From contig NZ_JARXVH010000004.1 in assembly GCF_029892565.1 (NCBI RefSeq), positions 310,001 to 374,000 of the forward strand: DNA of 64,000 nucleotides, written 5' to 3'. The notes beneath the pieces are model-generated. The model saw only the letters and a program-made list of their open reading frames with translations, was not told the DNA's origin and did not search any database. Source of the DNA: Streptomyces pseudovenezuelae (lineage in GTDB: Bacteria; Actinomycetota; Actinomycetes; Streptomycetales; Streptomycetaceae). The translations under genes were made by a program, and so were the position numbers. Positions 1-9,523 of this stretch are shown piece after piece (position 1 is the first letter of the stretch; each line of letters opens with the position of its first letter).

Positions 1-675
1 CTGCCACAGCAGGAAGTTGGAGGTGCGCTGCTCCCCGCTGGGCCGCAGGAACAGGTCCACGTCCGGCATGTCCGGGTAGTACAGGTACTTCGCCAGGGTC
101 TTCTCATTCACCTTGGACGGGTCCAGCCGGCCGGCCTTCACGTCCTCCGCCAGGGCCTTCGCCGCGTCCCCGATCTCCGCCTGGCCGCCGTAGTTCATGC
201 AGAAGTACAACGTCAGCCTGTCGTTGTCCTTGGTCTGCTCCTGCGCGATCAGCAGCTCCTTGGCCACCGACTTCCACAGCCTGGGCATCCGCCCCACCCA
301 CCGCACCCGGATCCCGAGTTCGTCCAGGGTGTCGCGGGTCTTGCGGATGAAGTCCCGGTTGAAGTTCATCAGGAAGCGCACCTCGTCCGGCGACCGCTTC
401 CAGTTCTCCGTCGAGAACGCGTACAGGGAGATCGCGCCGACGCCCCCCTCGATCGCCCCCTGAAGCACATCCAACACCCGCTCGGCACCCACCTTGTGGC
501 CCTCGGTACGCGGCAGCCCGCGCTCCTTGGCCCACCGCCCGTTGCCGTCCATGACGATCGCCACATGCTTCGGCACCAGCTCACCCGGCAGCTTCGGCGC
601 CCGGGCGCCCGACGGGTGCGGCTCCGGCGCCTTGTACTCACGACGCTGACGCCCCAGGAACCCGCGTACGACCAT
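1..675 (-). CDS. uppS: Isoprenyl transferase (undecaprenyl diphosphate synthase family), 3' end cut by window edge
   Basis: A cis-prenyltransferase that condenses isopentenyl diphosphate onto an allylic diphosphate to make the polyprenyl carrier for cell-wall synthesis. The reading frame is open from the ATG at 675 to base 1, so 225 codons are visible and the C-terminus is missing. The family signature VMDGNGRWA (catalytic Asp about residue 43) is clear, followed by [10 protein letters not shown]. Near the edge lies the conserved [15 protein letters not shown] block. It lies 24 bp downstream of recO on the same strand, the usual actinobacterial recO-uppS pair, and is probably cotranscribed with it. 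Chain length (short Z versus long undecaprenyl/decaprenyl) cannot be told from this part. Confidence 0.93.
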   Translation of the reverse strand, partial: MVVRGFLGRQRREYKAPEPHPSGARAPKLPGELVPKHVAIVMDGNGRWAKERGLPRTEGHKVGAERVLDVLQGAIEGGVGAISLYAFSTENWKRSPDEVRFLMNFNRDFIRKTRDTLDELGIRVRWVGRMPRLWKSVAKELLIAQEQTKDNDRLTLYFCMNYGGQAEIGDAAKALAEDVKAGRLDPSKVNEKTLAKYLYYPDMPDVDLFLRPSGEQRTSNFLLWQ

Positions 676-699
676 GACCTTCTCGTCTCCTCTTACGGC

Positions 700-1446
700 T
701 TACTTCTCTACGTAACGCAGCGAGCGCAGCCCGCGTTCCAGATGCCAGTGGAGGTAGGCCGACACCAGCCCGCTCCCCTCCCGGACGTGCCGCGGCTCGC
801 ACGCGTCCGCGGTCTCCCAGTCTCCCGTGAGCAGCGCGCCCAGCAGCTCCAGGGTCTGCGGCGAGGGTACGACGCTGCCGGCGACCCGGCAGTCGACGCA
901 GACCGAGCCTCCGGAGGCGACCGAGAAGAACCGGTTGGGACCCGGCATCCCGCACTTCGCGCAGTCGCCGAAGCTGGGGGCGTAGCCGTTGACGGCGAGG
1001 GAGCGCAGCAGGAAGGCGTCGAGCACGAGGTGCGGCGCGTGCTCGCCGTTGGCCAGCGTGCGCAGGGCCCCGACGAGCAGCAGATACTGCTGCACCGCCG
1101 GCTCGCCCTCGTGGTCGGTGAACCGCTCGGCGGTCTCCAGCATGACCGTCCCGGCGGTGTAGCGGGCGTAGTCGGTCACGATCCCGCCGCCGTACGGAGC
1201 GATGGTCTCGCTCTGTGTGCACAGCGGCAGCCCGCGCCCGATCAACTCGCTGCCGCGCGCGAAGAACTGCACGTCGACGTGGGAGAACGGCTCCAGCCGG
1301 GCCCCGAACTTCGACTTGGTGCGCCGCACCCCGCGCGCCACCGCCCGCACGCGCCCGTGCCCGCGGGTGAGCAGGGTGATGATCCGGTCCGCCTCACCCA
1401 GCTTCTGGGTGCGCAGCACGATGCCGTCGTCGCGGAACAGGCTCAT
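700..1446 (-). CDS. recO: DNA repair protein RecO
   Basis: RecO mediates loading of RecA at gaps (RecFOR pathway) and anneals SSB-coated single strands. The protein has an N-terminal OB-fold (SLFRDDGIVLRTQKLGEADRI) and a zinc-binding module with two CxxC pairs (CAKC and CVDC, about 20 residues apart). The length of about 248 aa is normal. An upstream in-frame ATG at 1455 would add only MDP; the ATG at 1446 (MSLFRDD) matches where family members usually begin. It sits directly upstream of uppS, as in most actinobacteria. Confidence 0.93.
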   Translation of the reverse strand: MSLFRDDGIVLRTQKLGEADRIITLLTRGHGRVRAVARGVRRTKSKFGARLEPFSHVDVQFFARGSELIGRGLPLCTQSETIAPYGGGIVTDYARYTAGTVMLETAERFTDHEGEPAVQQYLLLVGALRTLANGEHAPHLVLDAFLLRSLAVNGYAPSFGDCAKCGMPGPNRFFSVASGGSVCVDCRVAGSVVPSPQTLELLGALLTGDWETADACEPRHVREGSGLVSAYLHWHLERGLRSLRYVEK

Positions 1447-1491
1447 GGGGTCCATTCTCGCCTACGGCGGCCGTGCCACGGGCCTTCCCCT

Positions 1492-1707
1492 TCAAGGGAC
1501 CTCACCTCGGCTGCGTGCGTCGGCGGACGCGGCCGCCGCGCCGAGCCGCTCGGCGGCGGTGGCGCCGCGCACGGCGTCCGGCTCCGCGTCCCACTCCCGG
1601 CCGCCGCCGTACGGCCTGAGCTGGACGTACGGCCCCTCGTGTCCCATGACGATGCCGATCCTCCCGGTGCGGGTGTCCATGACGTGGCTGCCGACGGGGG
1701 GCTTCAT
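1492..1707 (-). CDS. Small conserved-type hypothetical protein (about 71 aa)
   Basis: The predicted product starts MKPPVGSHVMDTRTGRIGIV and ends in an Ala/Arg-rich tail. The first 45 residues look like a small beta-rich fold (alternating Gly/Val/hydrophobic with PYVQLRPYGGG), and no catalytic motif is visible. The ATG at 1707 is chosen over the longer ORF start at 1758 because GAAGGA lies 8 to 9 bases upstream of it. It sits upstream of recO on the same strand with a gap of about 45 bp, so it may be the first gene of a recO-uppS transcript. I do not recognise a function. Confidence 0.7.
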   Translation of the reverse strand: MKPPVGSHVMDTRTGRIGIVMGHEGPYVQLRPYGGGREWDAEPDAVRGATAAERLGAAAASADARSRGEVP

Positions 1708-1837
1708 CTGCGTACTTCCTTCACCGATGGCTCCGCACTCCGATCGGTGCGCCTCCACCGTGCTCCCCCGCCCGCCCGGATTTCACGCTTCGTGTCTCCG
1801 CGGTGACGTCACGCATCTACACTCGGCAGGAGTCTGC

Positions 1838-2500
1838 CTACCCGACCGACACCAGTCCCGCCTCGTAGGCGGTGATCACCAGTTGGACGCGGTCCCTGGC
1901 GTCCAGTTTGGTGAACAGGCGGGTCAGGTACGTCTTCGCGGTGGCCACGCTGATGCACAGCTCGGCGGCGATCTCCGTGTTGGACAGTCCGCTGCCGACC
2001 AGGGTCAGCACCTCGCGTTCGCGGTCGGTGATGCCCTTCAACTCGCGGCGGGCGCGCGCCGGTTCGGGCCGGCTCGCGAAGTCGTGGATCAGGCGGCGGG
2101 TGACGGCGGGCGCGATGAGCGCGTCTCCGGCGGCCACGATCCGCACGGCGCCGATGATGTCGTCGAGGGCCATGTCCTTGACCAGGAACCCGGACGCGCC
2201 GGCCCGCAGGGCCCCGTAGACGTAATCGTCGTCGTCGAAGGTGGTCAGGACGACGACCCGGGCCGCCGAGCCCGCCGCGCTGATCCTGCGGGTCGCCTCG
2301 ATGCCGTCCATCTCCGGCATCCGGATGTCCATCACCACGACGTCCGGGGCGAGTTGGTCGGTCAGCCGCACCGCTTCCCCGCCGCTGGCGGCCTCGCCGA
2401 CCACCTCCACGTCGTCGAGGTCGGCCATCACCATGCTCAACGCGGTACGGATGAGCTCCTGGTCGTCGGCGAGGAGCACCCGCACGGCACGGTCCGTCAT
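1838..2500 (-). CDS. NarL/LuxR-type response regulator
   Basis: DNA-binding response regulator of about 220 aa. The receiver domain (residues 5-120) has the acidic pair ADDQ (12-13), the phosphoacceptor Asp in VVMDIRMPEMDG (about 58) and the conserved Lys in FLVKD (about 108). A C-terminal LuxR helix-turn-helix spans about 157-200 (GITDREREVLTLVGSGLSNT). The ATG at 2500 overlaps the stop of the kinase gene by 4 bp (ATGA), so the two are translationally coupled and form a cognate pair. The target is unknown; the divergent ABC exporter genes are the obvious candidate. Confidence 0.9.
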   Translation of the reverse strand: MTDRAVRVLLADDQELIRTALSMVMADLDDVEVVGEAASGGEAVRLTDQLAPDVVVMDIRMPEMDGIEATRRISAAGSAARVVVLTTFDDDDYVYGALRAGASGFLVKDMALDDIIGAVRIVAAGDALIAPAVTRRLIHDFASRPEPARARRELKGITDREREVLTLVGSGLSNTEIAAELCISVATAKTYLTRLFTKLDARDRVQLVITAYEAGLVSVG

Positions 2501-3738
2501 CGGACGGCCGCCGGTACGGGCAGCCGGGCGGCGACCCGGAAACCGCCCCCGGGACGCGGGGCCGCCGTGAACTCCCCGTGCAGCAGGGCGACTCGCTCCC
2601 GCATACCGGCAAGACCGAAGCCGGTGTCGGTCGCGCTGCCCCGGCCCCGCCCCTCGTCCGTGATCTCCAGGGCGAGTTCGTCGTCGCGGTAGTCGAGGGT
2701 GACCCGGCAGGCGTGCGTGTCCGCGTGGCGTACGACGTTGGTGACGGACTCCTGGACGATCCGGAACGCCGACAGGTCGACGTCCGGCGGGAGTTGGCGC
2801 GTCTCGCCGAGCCGGGTCACCTCGACGCGCACGCCGGCGGCGGTGGTCGTGACCGCCAGCCGGTCCACGTCCGACAGACCCGCGGGGAGGGCGGTGCGTG
2901 CCGAACCGCCGGTGCCCTGGTCCGCCGCCCGCAGCGCCACCAGCATCCGGCGCAGCCCGGCCAGCGTCTCGCGCCCCTCGTTCTCCACCGCCCGCATCGC
3001 GGTCAGAGCCGCCTCCGGTCGGGTCGTCGCCACCCGTGCCGCCGCGCCCGCCTGGAGGGCGATGATGCCGATGCTGTGGGCGACGGTGTCGTGCATCTCC
3101 CGGGCGATGCGCAGGCGTTCGGCGGTGACGGCTCGGTCCGCGTGCTCGGCACTGAGCCGTTCGGCGTGGACGCGGGCCTGGTGGGCGGAGGTGCCGAGCA
3201 GCCAGGCGATGACGGCGACGAGGGTCACGGCCAGCTCCGCCGAGGTGCCGACGGTCCAGCCGTACAGCACGCGCACGGCGAGGTAGGCGGCGAGGGTGCC
3301 GAGGGCCATCGCGAGGGCGACGGTCGCGGTCCGGCGCGGGCGGGTCGCCGCGATGAAGTACAGGGCGACCATCGGACCGAGGAACAGCGCCATCGGTATC
3401 GCGGCCACGCCCAGCGGGGTCGTCGCCAGGACGGAGGCGAGCAGCAGCGCGACGAGGGCGGGCAGCGGCCGGCGCGCCAACAGCCAACCGCTGTACAGGG
3501 CCAGGGCGGTGGACAGGGCGAGGGTCGTCAGACCGTCCCAGCGGTAGAGCTGCACCGCGGCCCACTCGTCGGGCTCGGCCTCACCGGGCAGCCGGAGTCG
3601 GGCGAGCAGCGTGAACAACTCCCCCGCGCACCACGCGAGCGCCGTCCAGGCACCCGGCGGTACGCGCTTGTGCAGGGGCGGCGGCGGTTCGGCGGCGGAC
3701 ATGCGGCGATCGTAGGCACGCGCCACCGGTGCGGTCAT
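2497..3738 (-). CDS. Sensor histidine kinase (HisKA_3 / NarL partner type)
   Basis: Membrane histidine kinase of 413 aa, or 401 aa from the second ATG at 3702. The N-terminal half carries about five hydrophobic segments (residues 30-185). The dimerisation/phosphoacceptor motif REMHDTVAHS puts the phosphorylated His at about 216, followed by an HATPase_c domain with N-box ESVTNVVRHA and G-box DEGRGRG...GFGLAGMRERV. There is no extracytoplasmic sensor domain of size, so it probably senses an intramembrane signal, as kinases paired with drug exporters often do. Neither candidate start has a convincing Shine-Dalgarno sequence. Confidence 0.9.
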   Translation of the reverse strand: MTAPVARAYDRRMSAAEPPPPLHKRVPPGAWTALAWCAGELFTLLARLRLPGEAEPDEWAAVQLYRWDGLTTLALSTALALYSGWLLARRPLPALVALLLASVLATTPLGVAAIPMALFLGPMVALYFIAATRPRRTATVALAMALGTLAAYLAVRVLYGWTVGTSAELAVTLVAVIAWLLGTSAHQARVHAERLSAEHADRAVTAERLRIAREMHDTVAHSIGIIALQAGAAARVATTRPEAALTAMRAVENEGRETLAGLRRMLVALRAADQGTGGSARTALPAGLSDVDRLAVTTTAAGVRVEVTRLGETRQLPPDVDLSAFRIVQESVTNVVRHADTHACRVTLDYRDDELALEITDEGRGRGSATDTGFGLAGMRERVALLHGEFTAAPRPGGGFRVAARLPVPAAVR

Positions 3739-3750
3739 CGGCCCGGGGAT

Positions 3751-3780
3751 GTACGACTCGGGTCGACAGCACGGTCGTAC
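3751..3780. promoter_or_regulatory. Inverted repeat between divergent kinase and ABC-exporter genes
   Basis: GTACGAC at 3751-3757 is repeated in inverted form as GTCGTAC at 3774-3780, separated by 16 bases. It lies in the roughly 100 bp divergent intergenic region between the kinase start (3738) and the ABC ATPase start (3837). The position fits an operator for the adjacent NarL-type regulator; this is inference from placement and symmetry only. Confidence 0.4.
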
Positions 3781-3836
3781 GAGTGTCAGCCGCCGGGCGA
3801 TGACCGGTACCGGCCCGCCACGGGACCGTGGTCGGC

Positions 3837-4796
3837 ATGATCGAAGTCGAGCACCTCACCAAGCGGTACGGACCCACCACCGCCGTACGCGACCTCTCCT
3901 TCACCGTCCGCCCCGGCCATGTCACCGGCTTCCTCGGCCCGAACGGCGCCGGCAAGACCACGACCCTGCGGATGCTGCTCGGGCTCGTCGCGCCGAGCGG
4001 CGGCACCGCCACGGTCGACGGTCACTCCTTCCGCCACCACCCGCGCGGCCTGCGCCACGTCGGCGCCCTCCTCGACGCCCACGACGTGCACGGCGGGCGC
4101 AGCGCACGGGCGCATCTGCGGGCGCTGGCCCGCTCCAACCGCATCCCGGCCGGCCGGGTCGACGAGGTGCTCGCCGAGGTGGGGCTCACCGGTACGGCGG
4201 CCCGGCGCCGGGTCGGCACCTACTCGCTGGGCATGCGGCAACGGCTCGGCATCGCGGGCGCGCTGCTCGGCGAGCCGCCGGTGCTGCTCTTCGACGAGCC
4301 GCTCAACGGGCTTGATCCGGAGGGGGTGTTGTGGGTGCGGGAGCTGTTCCGTCGGCTGGCCGGGGAAGGCCGTACGGTCTTCGTCTCCAGCCACCTCATG
4401 TCCGAGATGGAGCACACCGCCGACCAGCTCGTCGTCATCGGACGCGGTGAACTGATCGCCGCCGAGAGCCTCACCGAGTTCGCCGCCCGCGGCACCGCAC
4501 CGACGGTGACCGTGCGGACGCCGGACGCGGGCGCGCTGACGATGGTGCTGACGGCGGCCGGGGCCGAGGTGTCGACCTACGACGAGGAGACGCTGCGGGT
4601 CAGCGGCGTGAGCGCGGGGCGGGTGGGCGAACTGGCCTTTGAACACCGCTTCCTGCTGCGGGAGTTGACGACCCAGGCCGCGTCGCTGGAGCGGGCGTTC
4701 ATGGAACTGACGGCGGACAGTGTGGAGTACCTGGCCGGGGCGGATGCGGGCGAGGCCCGAGGAGCGGGCGCGGAATTGCGAGAGGTACGACGATGA
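3837..4796 (+). CDS. ABC transporter ATP-binding protein (ABC-2/drug exporter type)
   Basis: Nucleotide-binding subunit of about 319 aa for an exporter. Walker A is GPNGAGKTT (about residues 37-45), the ABC signature is SLGMRQR, Walker B is VLLFDEP, and the switch His is in SSHLMSEME. A C-terminal extension of about 90 aa after the ATPase core is typical of DrrA/bacitracin-type ATPases. The ATG at 3837 (MIEVEHLTKRYG) is preferred over an in-frame GTG at 3828 that adds three residues. The stop overlaps the permease start by 4 bp (ATGA). It is divergent from the two-component system, a classic arrangement for antimicrobial or cell-envelope stress export. Confidence 0.92.
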   Translation: MIEVEHLTKRYGPTTAVRDLSFTVRPGHVTGFLGPNGAGKTTTLRMLLGLVAPSGGTATVDGHSFRHHPRGLRHVGALLDAHDVHGGRSARAHLRALARSNRIPAGRVDEVLAEVGLTGTAARRRVGTYSLGMRQRLGIAGALLGEPPVLLFDEPLNGLDPEGVLWVRELFRRLAGEGRTVFVSSHLMSEMEHTADQLVVIGRGELIAAESLTEFAARGTAPTVTVRTPDAGALTMVLTAAGAEVSTYDEETLRVSGVSAGRVGELAFEHRFLLRELTTQAASLERAFMELTADSVEYLAGADAGEARGAGAELREVRR

Positions 4797-5632
4797 CGAC
4801 AACCCTGGCCGCATCCCGGCCCACGTCCTCCTTCCTCGACCTCTTCGCCTCCGAGTGGCTCAAACTCCGTTCCCTGCGCTCCACCTACTGGGCCCTCGGC
4901 GCCGGCGCCCTGGCCGTCGTCGCCTTCAACGCGAACGCGGCCCGTGCCGACTTCGTCAACTACCCGCACTACGGCAAGCCGATCCACGACGAGTTCGTCT
5001 ACTGGGCGCTGCGGGACGCCTTCACCCTGGGCGCTGCCATGATCATGATCCTCGCCTGCGCGAGCATCGGCGCGATCACGGTGGTCGGCGAGTACGCGAC
5101 GGGCCTGATCCGTACGACGTTCACGGCCGTCCCCGACCGGCGGGCGCTGATGGCGGCGAAGGTCGCCGTGGTGACGACGGTGATGACGGTGTTCGGCGCG
5201 GTCGTCGCGGGCGTCTCCTTCGCCGTGACGCAGGCGATCCTGGCCGGCCGGGACGCGGGCGTGTCGATCGACGAGCCCGGCGCCCTGCGCGTGATCGCGG
5301 CCTCGGCGTTGCTCGCCCCGGCGTGCGCGCTGGTCGGCATGGGGCTGGGCGCGCTGATCCGGCACGGCGCGACGACGATGGTCCTGACGACCGGCATCCT
5401 GCTCCTCCTGCCGGCCTTCGTGACCGACCGCTATCACTGGACGGCGTGCGTCCGGAACGCCCTGCCGTACAACGCCTGGGTGCGGCTCGTCGACATCGGG
5501 TACGGGCGCGAGCCGTACACGCTGGTTTCCTGGTATCCGACCTCGGTCGCGGGCGGGTGGGTCGTGTTCGCGGTGTGGGCGGTGGCGGGGGCCGTCGTGG
5601 CGGTGGTGGCGGTGGACCGGCGGGACGTGTGA
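4793..5632 (+). CDS. ABC-2 type transporter permease
   Basis: Integral membrane subunit of 279 aa with about six hydrophobic segments: near residues 35-50, 85-115, 120-150, 165-190, 195-215 and a terminal one at 250-275. There is a soluble loop after the first helix. Start ATG at 4793 overlaps the ATPase stop by 4 bp, so both subunits are made together. The substrate is not readable from sequence. Family membership is inferred from topology and operon partner. Confidence 0.88.
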   Translation: MTTTLAASRPTSSFLDLFASEWLKLRSLRSTYWALGAGALAVVAFNANAARADFVNYPHYGKPIHDEFVYWALRDAFTLGAAMIMILACASIGAITVVGEYATGLIRTTFTAVPDRRALMAAKVAVVTTVMTVFGAVVAGVSFAVTQAILAGRDAGVSIDEPGALRVIAASALLAPACALVGMGLGALIRHGATTMVLTTGILLLLPAFVTDRYHWTACVRNALPYNAWVRLVDIGYGREPYTLVSWYPTSVAGGWVVFAVWAVAGAVVAVVAVDRRDV

Positions 5633-5693
5633 GGGCGGGAGATCGAGGACGGCAGCGGGCTCGGCGGGTGCGGGGGTGATCCCGAGGGGGCGC

Positions 5694-5709
5694 CGGGGGT
5701 AACCCCCCG
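5694..5709. terminator. Possible stem-loop downstream of ABC permease
   Basis: CGGGGG at 5694-5699 can pair with CCCCCG at 5704-5709 with a four-base loop. It sits 62 bp after the permease stop and upstream of the next gene on the same strand. There is no T-tract, which is common for terminators in such GC-rich genomes. Weak evidence. Confidence 0.3.
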
Positions 5710-5768
5710 TGGGAATAGGGCAGTTGCCCGGATGTGAGGGTCCGTCAAGGTCCGCGAGGATCGTCCGC

Positions 5769-7285
<1,517 letters not shown>

Positions 7286-7298
<13 letters not shown>

Positions 7299-8479
7299 GC
7301 CGCCACGCAGGCCTTCCCGTACTGCCGTGCCAGTGCGTGGAAGGCCTCCTTCGGTTCCCAGTGCCAGTCCGAACGCGGGTCGTTCGGGCGGTCCTTGATG
7401 GCCTTGGTGATGCTGTAGCTCGCCAGGTCGAGGTCGTAGCGCGGGTTGTCGGTGCGGTGCGGGGCGTCCGGGGTGACGAACTCGAACGCCATCGCCGCGT
7501 ACAGGCCCATCGACTCGAAGACCCGGACGAGGTCGACGAGATAGGCGGCCTGGGTGTGTTCGCTGCGGACGAGGTGGCCCTTGATCTCCTCCGGGTCCTT
7601 GTCGTAGTCGACGACGTTCCAGCCCATGCCGGCCGTCTCGGGGGCGCCGACGTAGGCGCAGGTGCCGAACTCGGTGATGGCGAGGGGCTTGCCCCAGCGC
7701 CGGTACTTCCGCAACTCGCGTACGTAGTCGGCGGGTTGGCGGAAGTACGAGTAGTAGTCGATGCCGACGACGTCGAAGAGGCGCCAGTCGACCTGGTCGT
7801 CCTGGGCGGCGGCGTAGCTGAGCCGGCCGTGGAAGACGGACCGGCCCAGGGCCGCCGCCCTGGCGGTGAAGCGGTCGAGCCGGCGCTGCATCTTCACCGG
7901 GTCGAAGGTGCCGTTCAGCAGGTTCTCGACGCGGTCCAGGACCGTGGCCCCCGGCACGATGCCGGGCACGAACAGCCAGAACTCGCAGCCCACGCTGAAG
8001 TCCACGCTCGCGCCCTGCCTGCGCAGCCGCTCCGCGAACCGGCCGCACTCGGCCAGGTGCTCCAGGATGTCCCGCTCCGGGACGTCCCCGAGGGTCGGCT
8101 GCAGCCAGACGTGCAGTCCGCGCTCGGCGGCCTCGGCGGCGGTTTTGGTGAGCCGCTCGACGCCGTCGCCGGTGACGTCGACCGTGTCGGCGCGCAGCTC
8201 GTCGCGGATGACGCGGATGTCCCGGCGCATCCGGGCGGCGCTCCACGCGGTCCCGGGCGTCTCGCCCTCGCCGACGGTGTAGACGACACCACGGTGCCGC
8301 AGCCCGCGCCGTCCGCCGGACCCTGACCCTGACCCTGACCCTGACCCTGGCCCAACGGTCCCGGCCCCACCTCCGACCGCCGCCTGGGCCACCCCCGACG
8401 GCAGCACCGCCGCCGTCGCTCCGAGGGCCGCCGCCCCCGCCAGGAACTGCGCCCGACTGATCCCCTTCGTCTTCTCCAT
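7286..8479 (-). CDS. Secreted TIM-barrel glycosidase-like protein (often annotated 'abortive infection protein')
   Basis: Exported protein of 397 aa. It has a Tat-like N-terminus (MEKTKGISRAQFLAGAAALG) followed by AQA cleavage and a low-complexity Gly-Ser segment. The mature domain starts near RHRGVVYTVGEG. It has the rhythm of a (beta/alpha)8 hydrolase: HVWLQPTLGD, DFSVGCEFWLFVPG, DVVGIDYYSYFRQ, and KPLAITEFGTCAYVG with a Glu at the strand end where retaining glycosidases carry the nucleophile. Streptomyces homologs are commonly labelled abortive phage infection protein, but nothing here supports a phage role. The substrate is unknown. Start ATG at 8479. Confidence 0.72.
8319..8348 (-). repeat. 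In-frame hexanucleotide microsatellite (GACCCT)5 encoding Gly-Ser repeats
   Basis: Five perfect six-base units (AGGGTC on the coding strand) encode a Gly-Ser run just after the signal peptide of the TIM-barrel-like protein. The codons (GGG TCA) differ from the GGC TCC codons of the similar run in the neighbouring hydrolase gene, so the two arose independently. Confidence 0.93.
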
Positions 8480-8632
8480 GCCCTCACTGTGGCGCCCGGA
8501 GGCCCGCCCCGCCGTCCGCCGATGGTCTACGGCCCGGCAACCAAGGAATGAGTTACGGCGTCGAACAATGGAGAGATCGTCGACAGCCATCGACCGAAGG
8601 AGAGCACGATCCAAGGCTCGTACCAGTCCCCG

Positions 8633-9508
8633 ATGACCCGACGCACGCTGCTCGCCGCGGGCACCGCCGCCTCCGCCGTCCTCCTCGCCGGCACACCGGC
8701 ACAGGCGGCCACCGACGACCGACTGCGCCGGCTGGAGAAACAACACGGCGCCCGGCTGGGCGTGTTCGCGCACAACGTCCGTACACGCAAGACCGTCACC
8801 CACCGCGCCGACGAACGCTTCCCGATCTGCTCGGTCTTCAAGACCCTCACCGCCGGGGCCGTCCTGCGCGACCTGGACCACGACGGTGAGGTCCTCGCCC
8901 GCCGCATCCACTACACGCGGGCCGACCTGGTGGACGGCGCCCCGATCACGGGCACGGACGAACACCTCGCCAACGGGATGACGGTCGCCGAACTCTGCGA
9001 CGCGGCCATCCGCTACAGCGACAACTCGGCGGCCAACTTCCTGCTGCGCCTGCTCGGCGGCCCCACCGCGATCACCCGCTTCGCCCGCTCGCTCGGCGAC
9101 CCGGTGACCCGCCTGGACCGGTGGGAGCCGGAGCTCAACTCCGCCGAGCCCGGGCGGATCACGGACACCACGAGCCCGCGCGCGGTCGGCGGCGGCTACG
9201 GCCGGCTGGTGCTCGGCGAGGCCCTGAACCGCCGGGACCGCGAGCTCCTCACCCACTGGCTCCTGAACAACACCACCGGCGCCAACCGCATCCGCCGCGG
9301 CCTCCCCGACACCTGGACGGTCGGCGACAAGACGGGCTCCGGCTCGTACGGCACCACCAACGACGTCGGCATCGCCTGGACGCCCGAGGGCGCCCCGATC
9401 GTGCTGGCGGTCCTGTCGACCACCCCCGACCAGGACCGCCCCTGGGACGACGCCCTGATCGCCGGGGCGGCGGCGCTGGTGGCCGACGTACTGGGCGAGG
9501 ACTCGTAG
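8633..9508 (+). CDS. bla: Class A beta-lactamase
   Basis: Secreted serine beta-lactamase of about 291 aa that hydrolyses beta-lactam amide bonds. All active-site motifs are present and by chance numbered almost as in Ambler: SVFK (Ser67, Lys70), SDN (129-131), ExxLN (Glu165 in WEPELN) and KTG (234-236). The N-terminus is a signal peptide with a twin-Arg-like MTRRTLLAAG start. The ATG at 8633 has no adjacent ribosome binding site. A strong GAAGGAG lies at 8596-8602 and would suit a start around 8609, where an in-frame ATC stands, so the true N-terminus may be eight residues longer. No regulator gene is adjacent. Confidence 0.92.
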   Translation: MTRRTLLAAGTAASAVLLAGTPAQAATDDRLRRLEKQHGARLGVFAHNVRTRKTVTHRADERFPICSVFKTLTAGAVLRDLDHDGEVLARRIHYTRADLVDGAPITGTDEHLANGMTVAELCDAAIRYSDNSAANFLLRLLGGPTAITRFARSLGDPVTRLDRWEPELNSAEPGRITDTTSPRAVGGGYGRLVLGEALNRRDRELLTHWLLNNTTGANRIRRGLPDTWTVGDKTGSGSYGTTNDVGIAWTPEGAPIVLAVLSTTPDQDRPWDDALIAGAAALVADVLGEDS

Positions 9509-9523
9509 CGGGTCCCGGCGCCG

